Shown here piece by piece: positions 35,133 to 42,806 of a DNA stretch of 45,791 bases. This stretch comes from Phycisphaerales bacterium (GTDB lineage: Bacteria; Bacteroidota; Bacteroidia; Chitinophagales; Chitinophagaceae). Position 1 is the first letter of the stretch; each line of letters opens with the position of its first letter. The position numbers were made by a program, and so were the translations under genes. The notes below the pieces were generated by a model that was not told where the DNA came from, searched no databases, and saw only the letters and a list, made by a program, of their open reading frames with translations. Where the stretch lies: NCBI GenBank assembly GCA_030054025.1, contig JASGCQ010000009.1:1-45791 (forward strand), in the 5' to 3' direction.

Positions 35133-37688
35133 TTATTCCACTATGTCAATTTTTAAACTGTGTTTTTCAGCTGCATTGCTTAAAGTTACAATGTACATTC
35201 CTTTTGAAAGGTGCTTGCCTGCGATAGTAATCGTATGGTTACCTATGCTTACGTTGCAATTTTGTTGATACACAATTTTGCCACTCATATCAGTTATCGT
35301 TACATCTGCTAGATTGTCTTGTGTAGCGCAAAAGTTGAGGCTGAAATTTCCTGTATTGGGATTAGGGAAGCAATTGAAATGACTCATAATGTCATTTTGA
35401 AATAGTGGTAAGGTAGAGGTGGGTGCAATTTTACCCATTTTCATCCCATTCCCAAAACTACTAACCCACAATTCAGTTTGATTGTAGGGATTAAAAAATA
35501 CTCTTTCGGGTTGCCGAAACGGATAGCTCGAAACCACTTTCCATGAAGGACTTGCGGCATTCATACTGTCTGAGATCCAAAGACCTTGTGTTTCGGTAGT
35601 GAGATAGGCTTGTTTTGCATTTTGAGGATTGAATGTGATAGACGTTACTCGATCAAATTTTGTACCTGTGAGTTTTGTCCAACTGGCGCCTCGATTCGTT
35701 GTTTTGTACAAACCTCCCAGTCCGCTTGGTACACTACCCCAAGCACTGAATACGGCTACATACCAAGTGTTTTGACTTGAATCAGAGGGGTCGATGACGA
35801 TATCTTTTGTCCAATATTGCATACCTGGATCGCTCACATCTGTCCATGTGTCTGTCACAGGGTCGTAGATGAATACGCCAGAGCTTGCAGTGAAAGTGCC
35901 GCTCGAATTTCTTCTTCCTGAAAAAGTGCAGACCATCTTACCGTCTTTCAATACTTCAATACAAGCAGGATGCCCTTCAGTGCGAGGTGGGTTTGCTAAT
36001 TTTGTCCAGATAGAAGTAGCATGTGATTTTAGATTGTCTGTTTTGTAAATGCCTCCAAGTTGTGCGCCTGGAGTTCCGCCAAAATGAACTACAGAAGCAT
36101 ACATTCTATTGTTGTTGCTTGGGTCTATACTAATCCAAAAAACAGGATGTCCAAAGCTGTGAATGTTTGCCCAAGTAGCACCGTTGTCAGCCGAATAAAC
36201 AATTTTGCCATTGGCATCTGCTGCATCCAACTGCGCATCTTGCAAACGAGTACTTTGATATATGTCGTGAATGTTAGAACAGCCACCATATACGGTATTG
36301 GTACTATCTTTTGCCAAACGGTATAGGGAGTTTACAGAAAATCCACTGTACAAATATCCCCAAGATTTACCCGTGTCAATAGAGCGAATACCACCAATAT
36401 CACTAAAGCTACCCATCATTGTACTTGCATTTTGCCAATAAACTTGCCAACAAGTTGTATTCTCCAAGCCAATACTATGGTAGGCTTTGTTTTTTGGTGT
36501 TGCAGTATTGGTCGGATTTTCGCCGCCGCTATTAACATAAGCTTGAGACCAATTATCTCCGCCATCGCTCGATACTTGTACATTACTGTAGGTGCCAAAT
36601 AAAATTTTGTTTGAATTGTTAGGCGCAACGCTTATTCCAAAACAGGTTTCGCTCCAACTCCAACTTTTATCTCCACCAAATCCTTCCCAAGCGGTTGTGA
36701 TATTTAAGTTGTTTGTGGTATTGAATTTTTTTGTCCAAGTGCTTCCACCATTACTTGACTTATACACTAATGGTGCATTGAGCGAATTGTCGTGGCCGCC
36801 AAGATATATTGTGCTGACATCATTTGTAGCCATACCTGCATACATTACGAAATCATTTGTGAAATTAATACCTGTCGATTGGGGTAGCCATGCCCCACTA
36901 GCATTGTCCATCGTATAAACGCCTTTGGCAAAGTTGGTATAATTCCAAGGCATAATACCATTATAGGTTCCTGCAATGTTAGCCGCAATGCATACAAAAC
37001 GTGTTGTAGACCCTAACTTTGCCCCCGCAAAAGACCAAATAATTTGACCTATGGGAATGCCAGTTGTGGTCATTGTTGAGAATGTAGTTCCTCCATTATT
37101 CGAGGATATGATACCTTCATTAGTACCGATGTAGATATTCAGACCATCCCAAAATACACCCCCGATGATGATTCCAGCACCCATATTGGTGGCATGTTTT
37201 ACGAGCGTGAATGAAGTGCCCCCGTCTTTTGAAAATAAAATATCGCCATAGGCTCCCACCAATAGTTGGCTTGCATTGTTATAATTTGCTTTGATGTTAT
37301 ACACCTTGCCATAGGTAGTTACATTGTAACCTGATAGTTTGTTCCATGCAGTACCTCCATCAATCGTCTTCACCGGATAACCGTTATTTCCATCGTTGAA
37401 ATTACTGTAAGCGATATTGGGGTCTATGGTAAATTCATAAGTAGAGGTATTAAATACTTGAAGTTTCGAAAAATCAATTTGTGAGTAGGTTTTTCCAAAA
37501 TCTGTGGTATGAAATAACTCGCTCATGTCGCAACTCACGTAAAACTCATTATCGTTTACGGGATTTACTGTAGGGAAAAATAAAGCACCTCCTCCACCAA
37601 TACCTCTAGGCATAAAACTGCTGGGCTGTGCGTAACTGGGTATGCTGTTGATGAACAGTAAAGTTGCTAAGAGTAGTTTATTTTTCAT
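35133..37688 (-). CDS. Large BNR/sialidase-like repeat protein with T9SS sorting domain
   Basis: The 851-residue product has a signal peptide (cleavage near SYAQ). A long beta-propeller region made of BNR/Asp-box repeats follows (SSNGGSTW, SSDGGDNW, SADNGATW, TTNRGASW). The last 75 residues or so are a type A T9SS sorting domain (CFPNPNTGNFSLNF, ITDMSGKIVYQ, KGMYIVTLSNAAEKHSLKI). Such propellers occur in GH74-type xyloglucanases, sialidases and VPS10-like proteins, but I see no catalytic residues that name one. It should be exported to the cell surface. Confidence 0.85.
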   Translation of the reverse strand: MKNKLLLATLLFINSIPSYAQPSSFMPRGIGGGGALFFPTVNPVNDNEFYVSCDMSELFHTTDFGKTYSQIDFSKLQVFNTSTYEFTIDPNIAYSNFNDGNNGYPVKTIDGGTAWNKLSGYNVTTYGKVYNIKANYNNASQLLVGAYGDILFSKDGGTSFTLVKHATNMGAGIIIGGVFWDGLNIYIGTNEGIISSNNGGTTFSTMTTTGIPIGQIIWSFAGAKLGSTTRFVCIAANIAGTYNGIMPWNYTNFAKGVYTMDNASGAWLPQSTGINFTNDFVMYAGMATNDVSTIYLGGHDNSLNAPLVYKSSNGGSTWTKKFNTTNNLNITTAWEGFGGDKSWSWSETCFGISVAPNNSNKILFGTYSNVQVSSDGGDNWSQAYVNSGGENPTNTATPKNKAYHSIGLENTTCWQVYWQNASTMMGSFSDIGGIRSIDTGKSWGYLYSGFSVNSLYRLAKDSTNTVYGGCSNIHDIYQSTRLQDAQLDAADANGKIVYSADNGATWANIHSFGHPVFWISIDPSNNNRMYASVVHFGGTPGAQLGGIYKTDNLKSHATSIWTKLANPPRTEGHPACIEVLKDGKMVCTFSGRRNSSGTFTASSGVFIYDPVTDTWTDVSDPGMQYWTKDIVIDPSDSSQNTWYVAVFSAWGSVPSGLGGLYKTTNRGASWTKLTGTKFDRVTSITFNPQNAKQAYLTTETQGLWISDSMNAASPSWKVVSSYPFRQPERVFFNPYNQTELWVSSFGNGMKMGKIAPTSTLPLFQNDIMSHFNCFPNPNTGNFSLNFCATQDNLADVTITDMSGKIVYQQNCNVSIGNHTITIAGKHLSKGMYIVTLSNAAEKHSLKIDIVE

Positions 37689-37793
37689 AAGATTGTTTTT
37701 AGATGCGAGGATGTTTATATTATGTAATAAACAGAGCCTAATTTACAAATAAGAAATTTAAATTACGCAGTGTTTTTAAAACTGCCTTATTTT

Positions 37794-39059
37794 CTAATAG
37801 TTATATTTCTCTTTCCAACACGATTTTAAATAAACCCTTTGACGTTCTTCAGCCGCATTGTTTCCTGGTTCGTACAATTTTGTACCACTTATTTTTTCGG
37901 GCAAAAATTCTTGCTCTACAAAATTACCTTCAAAATCATGAGCATATTGATAGCCTTTGCCATAACCCATTCCTTTCATCATTTTTGTGGGCGCATTATG
38001 TAGGTGTATGGGTACGGGTAAATCTCCAGTTTGCCTTACGATACCCTGTGCTTTGCCAATAGCCATATAGGCTGCATTGCTTTTGGCAGAAGCCGCCAAA
38101 TAACTCACCGTTTGTGCTAGTATGATGCGACATTCCGGATAACCAATCATCTCTACTGCTTGGAAAGTAGAGGTGGCTAATAAAAGTGCATTGGGATTAG
38201 CATTACCAATATCTTCTGAAGCCAAGATAAGCATACGCCTTGCAATGAATTTGGGGTCTTCACCACCTTCAATCATTCTTGCCAACCAATATACCGCTGC
38301 ATTGGGGTCGCTACCTCTTATAGACTTGATAAATGCTGAAATGATATCATAATGTTGTTCTCCATTTTTATCGTACAGAGCCATTTTTTGCTGTACGATA
38401 TCTTGTACTAAAGCATTGCTTATAATACCATCACCGGTATTGAAAGAAGATACTACTAGCTCTAATAAATTGAGTAGCTTGCGTGCATCACCCCCAGATA
38501 ATTGCAATAATGCTTCCCATTCTTCAACAATTATTTTATACTGTTTCAATATCACATCTTGAGTCAATGCTTGATGTACCAATGCCTTTAGTTGTTCTTC
38601 TGTGAGCGATTGTAATACATATACCTGACATCGGCTCAATAAAGCTCCGATGATTTCGAAAGATGGATTTTCGGTTGTAGCTCCTATCAGGGTAATGATG
38701 CCACGTTCTATGGCTCCGAGTAGGCTGTCTTGTTGGGCTTTGTTGAAACGATGCAGTTCATCAATAAAGAGCAAGGTTTGTCCGTCCATTTTTGATCTCT
38801 CTATTACGGCGCGCACTTCTTTTACACCACTATCTATGGCACTAAGGGTGTAAAAGGGTAGTTCTAATGAGTGTGCAATAATTTGCGCTAAAGTCGTTTT
38901 GCCTACCCCTGGTGGTCCCCAAAAGATAATGGAATGCGCTTTCTTTCGGACAATCATTTGTGCCAACACTTTTCCTTCGCCCACTAAGTGTTCTTGACCA
39001 ATAAAGGTACTTAGGCATTTTGGGCGCATTCTTTCGGCAAGAGGAATATTGCTTTTCAT
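37794..39059 (-). CDS. rarA: Replication-associated recombination protein A (AAA+ ATPase)
   Basis: The 421-residue ATPase has Walker A GPPGVGKT (48-55), Walker B with DELH (100-103), sensor-1 GATTENPSFE and an ALLSRCQVY arginine-finger region. The C-terminal part (DPNAAVYWLARM, EDIGNANP, PIHLHNAP) is typical of RarA/MgsA. It acts at stalled replication forks. It is divergent from the thioredoxin-like gene at 39142 with an 82-bp shared upstream region. Confidence 0.95.
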   Translation of the reverse strand: MKSNIPLAERMRPKCLSTFIGQEHLVGEGKVLAQMIVRKKAHSIIFWGPPGVGKTTLAQIIAHSLELPFYTLSAIDSGVKEVRAVIERSKMDGQTLLFIDELHRFNKAQQDSLLGAIERGIITLIGATTENPSFEIIGALLSRCQVYVLQSLTEEQLKALVHQALTQDVILKQYKIIVEEWEALLQLSGGDARKLLNLLELVVSSFNTGDGIISNALVQDIVQQKMALYDKNGEQHYDIISAFIKSIRGSDPNAAVYWLARMIEGGEDPKFIARRMLILASEDIGNANPNALLLATSTFQAVEMIGYPECRIILAQTVSYLAASAKSNAAYMAIGKAQGIVRQTGDLPVPIHLHNAPTKMMKGMGYGKGYQYAHDFEGNFVEQEFLPEKISGTKLYEPGNNAAEERQRVYLKSCWKEKYNY

Positions 39060-39141
39060 TTTTTAATGAATTATAAACAGAATAATACAGACGATGTGTT
39101 AATTTCGCTGTGCGAATAATCTTCAAAATACGCTTCAAGCT

Positions 39142-39735
39142 ATGAAACGCAATGTACTAATATTAAGCTGTTTGCTCATCATTTCCGTTGTAGCTTTCGG
39201 ACAAAAGAAAAAGAAAAAAAATGCTGAGCTGCCTGTTGTAAGTACACTTAACTTGCCTGGTACGGCTTTTCTACGCCCTATAAGCAATCAATTAGAGCCC
39301 AAATTTGACTACAAACAAATGGATGCGCCATTGCCCAAGTTTAATATTATCAATTACGAAAATAAAAACATTACCAAAGAAGTACTACAAAGCGGTGGCA
39401 ACTTGGTGATGATTATGTTTAACCCTACTTGCGAACATTGCGAGGAAGAAACCAAAACTCTTATTGAAAATATTTTCTTGTTCAAGAAGAGTAAAATTTT
39501 GTTGGTAGCTGCGGCGATTCAAACATCCAATATCAGCTATTTTGATGCTAATGTAAAATTTAGTCAATACCCTTCTACCATTACCGTTTCGGTCGATAGT
39601 GCCCATGTCATCGATAAATTATTTACCTACAAAACTTTACCTCAAATCAATATTTATGACGGTAAAAACTTGCGTTTAATTCGCACTTTCGAAGGGTTGC
39701 AACCTTTGGATACTTTGCGCCTTTATATTGAGTAG
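39142..39735 (+). CDS. Exported thioredoxin-fold protein with CEHC site
   Basis: The 197-residue product has a signal peptide (cleavage near VAFGQ), a lysine-rich start of the mature protein (KKKKKN) and a thioredoxin-like domain with CEHC (Cys97, Cys100) after VMIMFNPT. LPQINIYDG resembles the cis-proline loop. Typical periplasmic thiol-disulfide proteins of Bacteroidota read WCxxC; here the motif is TCEHC, so its redox potential may differ. The stop lies 5 bp from the convergent MlaE-like gene. Confidence 0.8.
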   Translation: MKRNVLILSCLLIISVVAFGQKKKKKNAELPVVSTLNLPGTAFLRPISNQLEPKFDYKQMDAPLPKFNIINYENKNITKEVLQSGGNLVMIMFNPTCEHCEEETKTLIENIFLFKKSKILLVAAAIQTSNISYFDANVKFSQYPSTITVSVDSAHVIDKLFTYKTLPQINIYDGKNLRLIRTFEGLQPLDTLRLYIE

Positions 39736-39740
39736 TCTGC

Positions 39741-40490
39741 TTAATTGAGCAACAGGGCGGATACCGCATAGTCTGCCAAGAGAATCAAAATACAACTTAC
39801 TACTACTGCAGTTGTTGAGGCTTTACCGATTTCTAGCGCCCCCCCTTTTACATAATATCCGTAATAGGCTGGAATGGTAGAAATGATAAAGGCAAAAGCC
39901 ACCGACTTGGACATAGCCACCACTAAATTGTAAGGAATAAAACCATTGGTAAGCCCTTGCGTAAACTGGGCTTCGCTCAAAATATTGCTGGTTACGCCTG
40001 CAAAATATCCGCCAAAAATACAAATGGCAATAGAGAATATCACCAAGCAGGGCACCATAATGAGGGCAGCCAAAATTTTGGGTAGGACTAAATATGTTTT
40101 TGTATTGATACCCATAATCTCCAAAGCGTCAATTTGTTCGCTCACTCGCATATTGCCCAATTCCGAAGCAATTTTACTGCCTACCACACCTGCCAATACA
40201 ATACATATCAAGGTGGGGGAAAGTTCAAGAATAGCGGTGTCGCGGGTGAGTTGTGCAATGATGTATTTAGGCACCCAAGGACTTATCAGCTGGTATGCCA
40301 CTTGTAGGGTCAGTACCATTCCTAAGAATACGGAAATGACCAAAACAATCGGAAGTGAGCGAATGCCAATATCATTGCATTGGGTCATAAACTCTTTCCA
40401 ATATACTTGTGCATTTTCAGGTCGGCTTATGCCTCCCTTCAACATCATAGCAATACGTCCGGTGTGTTCAAAAAAGCGACCTAAAATCAT
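39741..40490 (-). CDS. MlaE-family ABC transporter permease
   Basis: The 249-residue membrane protein shows the MlaE pattern: GIRSLPIVLVISVFLGMVL, then GSKIASELGNMRVSEQIDALEIMGI and LVLPKILAALIMVP. MlaE permeases move phospholipids between the membranes with an MlaF-type ATPase and an MlaD-type binding protein. Neither is adjacent in the window: the downstream neighbour is convergent and the upstream one is a methyltransferase-like gene. Confidence 0.9.
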   Translation of the reverse strand: MILGRFFEHTGRIAMMLKGGISRPENAQVYWKEFMTQCNDIGIRSLPIVLVISVFLGMVLTLQVAYQLISPWVPKYIIAQLTRDTAILELSPTLICIVLAGVVGSKIASELGNMRVSEQIDALEIMGINTKTYLVLPKILAALIMVPCLVIFSIAICIFGGYFAGVTSNILSEAQFTQGLTNGFIPYNLVVAMSKSVAFAFIISTIPAYYGYYVKGGALEIGKASTTAVVVSCILILLADYAVSALLLN

Positions 40491-40523
40491 ACAGCAAATA
40501 TAAGGGAGCCTTTATTCTAATTA

Positions 40524-41042
40524 TCAGTTTCTGACGCCCCAAATTTTAGGACGCAGTAAAAAGTGCTGCTGTACAATAAAGTCTTTTCTGAAAAAAAGGA
40601 ATCCCATGTCGAAAATTTCGATGGAAAGCCGTACTGGATTTTTTTGTACCAGCAATTTCCATTGTTCCTGCTGTTTTTTTGAAGCATGTATATGGGCAAC
40701 AATTATCACATCTTCCTCCTTGATGGGTAATATCACTTTGTTGACAGATGAAAATAACCACAAGGAAGCTCCTTTGCTCTCCTCCGTATGTTCTGTGTCT
40801 AGTTGGTCAAAGTGGACAGTCCTAATTGCATAATGCGCTATAACGCACTCCGTAATTGCAAGTTTTTGAGTAGATAAGCTATTTCTCGCTGTACTTGGAG
40901 TCATTGAAAGAACAGTGAGCTTCTTCGACGGCGCATTTAAAATTTGTGCAACAAAATCATACACAAATGGAGAATGTGTACCATGAAGGTTTTTGGCTTT
41001 GCAATAATGCTTTAGCTTTTCAACAAAGCGATATATCTTCAC
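40524..41042 (-). CDS. Methyltransferase-like protein lacking the SAM-binding core
   Basis: The 172-residue protein begins FVEKLKHYCKAKNLHGTHSPFVYDFV and ends with DMGFLFFRKDFIVQQHF, the two ends of class I SAM-dependent methyltransferases that are common in Bacteroidota (normally 210-250 residues). The middle, where the glycine-rich SAM motif and the aspartate of the ribose site should be, is short and has neither. DVIIVAHIHASKKQQEQW keeps only the outline of the late strand. It probably has no methyltransferase activity. Its ATG overlaps the stop of the dihydrofolate reductase gene by 4 bp, so the two are translated together. Confidence 0.65.
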   Translation of the reverse strand: MKIYRFVEKLKHYCKAKNLHGTHSPFVYDFVAQILNAPSKKLTVLSMTPSTARNSLSTQKLAITECVIAHYAIRTVHFDQLDTEHTEESKGASLWLFSSVNKVILPIKEEDVIIVAHIHASKKQQEQWKLLVQKNPVRLSIEIFDMGFLFFRKDFIVQQHFLLRPKIWGVRN

Positions 41043-41545
41043 ACCAACGATTGATTTCTTTTATACTGTTGGAAGCTAAAATCAAATTGATGCTGCTCGT
41101 CTTTAGGGTGATATTCTTCCCATACCTTAGTCCATTGCTTACAATCTAAAATCGGGAAAAAAATTTCACCGTTTTCAAGTACAGTATGCACACGGGTCAA
41201 ATAAATTTGATTAACAAAACTTAAAGTATCTGCAAAAACGACCCCTCCGCCAATAATGCAAACTTCGGGTGTCTCTTGTTGTTCTAAATAAAGAATAGCT
41301 TCTTGGTAATTTGTGAAATGCAAGACTCCTTCGGGTAGTTCTATTGCGCTGCGCGATAAAACAATATTCAGTCTTTTCGGTAAGGGGCTGCCCAAGGACT
41401 CAAAGGTTTTGCGCCCCATTAATACAGGCTTTCCTAAAGTTATTTTTTTAAAAAATTTCAAATCGTCAGATAAATGCCAAGGCAAGGTATTATGAATGCC
41501 AATGACATTATTTTCCGAAGCGGCTACAACAATAGTTTGAATCAT
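41039..41545 (-). CDS. folA: Dihydrofolate reductase
   Basis: The 168-residue enzyme has all family marks: VAASENNVIG, LPWHLSDDLKFFK (Trp23, catalytic Asp28), VLMGRKTFESLG, NIVLSR and the IIGGG loop. It reduces dihydrofolate to tetrahydrofolate with NADPH. It has a promoter box 24 nt upstream and is coupled to the methyltransferase-like gene. Thymidylate synthase, the usual partner, is not in the window. Confidence 0.95.
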   Translation of the reverse strand: MIQTIVVAASENNVIGIHNTLPWHLSDDLKFFKKITLGKPVLMGRKTFESLGSPLPKRLNIVLSRSAIELPEGVLHFTNYQEAILYLEQQETPEVCIIGGGVVFADTLSFVNQIYLTRVHTVLENGEIFFPILDCKQWTKVWEEYHPKDEQHQFDFSFQQYKRNQSLV

Positions 41546-41569
41546 TGATTTGAAATTCTGAAAGAGCTA

Positions 41570-41577
41570 CAAAGGTA
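41570..41577 (-). promoter_or_regulatory. Bacteroidota -7 box (TACCTTTG) for dihydrofolate reductase
   Basis: Exact TAnnTTTG on the minus strand, 24 nt before the ATG at 41545. It is the same octamer as in the rpmI promoter. Confidence 0.6.
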
Positions 41578-41612
41578 AAGCATTTGGACAATGTCTTTTG
41601 AAGATAAAATTG

Positions 41613-41620
41613 TAGGTTTG
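41613..41620 (+). promoter_or_regulatory. Bacteroidota -7 box (TAGGTTTG) for the PagL-like gene
   Basis: Exact TAnnTTTG, 24 nt before the ATG at 41645. It lies inside the longer ATG-41591 frame and so favours the shorter protein. Confidence 0.45.
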
Positions 41621-41644
41621 AGTTTTAGAGACTCGCACAGAAAT

Positions 41645-42796
41645 ATGCAAAGCCTTTCCCAATCGCTGTATTATAAATATCGCTGCCTAGTAGTGAGTAT
41701 TTTGCTACTCAATTTATATGGTAATAAACTGATGGCACAAACTAATCGTGCAGGATTTGGCATCGAAACTAATTTTATAGGCGGTAAAATTTTCAAACAT
41801 TCAGCAAAGTTTAAAGGTCCGATTCCTGATTTCTCGTCTGCACTCGATGTGAATATAGTTTGGAAAACAAACGGCAGAAAAGAATGGCAGCAAAGAAGAT
41901 CTTATCCAACCTTGGGTTTAGGCTTTACCGCTACTTATTACGATAAAGATGTTTATGGACAGAGTATTGGTTTTTATCCAAACCTCGAATTGCCTATACT
42001 ACGACAAAAAAAATGGGAGTGGACTATACGCTTCGGTATGGGCTTGGGTTATGTCAATAAACGTAATGCTCCTTATGCCCCCGAATGGGATTCACTCAAT
42101 TATGCCATTGGTTCGTATATTAATAATTTCACCTTATTTTCTTCAGATTTACGCTTTCATCTCAATAAGCATTGGGATATTCAGGCAGGTATCAATTTTA
42201 CACACATGTCTTCTGCCAAATACAGAGTGCCCAATTTAGGAATCAATCTTATTGGAGGGCATATTGGCTTGAGGTATTTTCCAAATTCTTCTGTACCCGA
42301 AAAAATCACTTCGCCTTGGACTCCTTTAAACAATAGAATTCTGTTCCAAGCCCGGCAAGGTATTGCCATGCACACTTGGGAGAGCCAAGGTAGTGCTGCT
42401 ACACCTGTCTATTTATCTTCTTTGTTTCTCAGTAAGCGCTATTGGGGAAAGAACAAAATATTAGTAGGCTTGGATTACGCCTATTATCAAAGCGTCTATG
42501 ATTTTCTTCGTCTGCAAGCTATATCCGTCGGCAATGAGCGTAATGGCTCTTGGAAGGCAGGTGTATTTGTTGGTCACGAGTTTTTGTACGGTAGGGCAGG
42601 CTTACTTTTGCAAATGGGTTATTACATACACCAAGCTTATTTGCCCAGCGATCCTATTTATCAGAAATTGGGGGTCAATTGGTATCTGATACAACAAGAA
42701 AAAGGCTTAGTAAAAGAACTCAGTGTCAGCACACTTTTAAAAACACATTATGCTATTGCCGAATTAGCCGAATTGGGCATTGGTGTTGGGTTTTAG
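41645..42796 (+). CDS. PagL-like lipid A 3-O-deacylase (acyloxyacyl hydrolase)
   Basis: The 383-residue product has a signal peptide (SLYYKYRCLVVSILLLNL, cleavage near LMAQ) and a beta-barrel body. The PagL motif HxS appears as THMSSAKYRVPNLGIN: His187 and Ser189 fit the catalytic pair, and the residue in place of the PagL glutamate is Asn201. Such outer-membrane enzymes remove an acyl chain from lipid A. The protein is longer than PagL itself, with an added barrel part. Translation may also begin at ATG 41591, but a promoter box lies inside that extension. Confidence 0.75.
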   Translation: MQSLSQSLYYKYRCLVVSILLLNLYGNKLMAQTNRAGFGIETNFIGGKIFKHSAKFKGPIPDFSSALDVNIVWKTNGRKEWQQRRSYPTLGLGFTATYYDKDVYGQSIGFYPNLELPILRQKKWEWTIRFGMGLGYVNKRNAPYAPEWDSLNYAIGSYINNFTLFSSDLRFHLNKHWDIQAGINFTHMSSAKYRVPNLGINLIGGHIGLRYFPNSSVPEKITSPWTPLNNRILFQARQGIAMHTWESQGSAATPVYLSSLFLSKRYWGKNKILVGLDYAYYQSVYDFLRLQAISVGNERNGSWKAGVFVGHEFLYGRAGLLLQMGYYIHQAYLPSDPIYQKLGVNWYLIQQEKGLVKELSVSTLLKTHYAIAELAELGIGVGF

Positions 42797-42806
42797 AGTC
42801 GCACCT

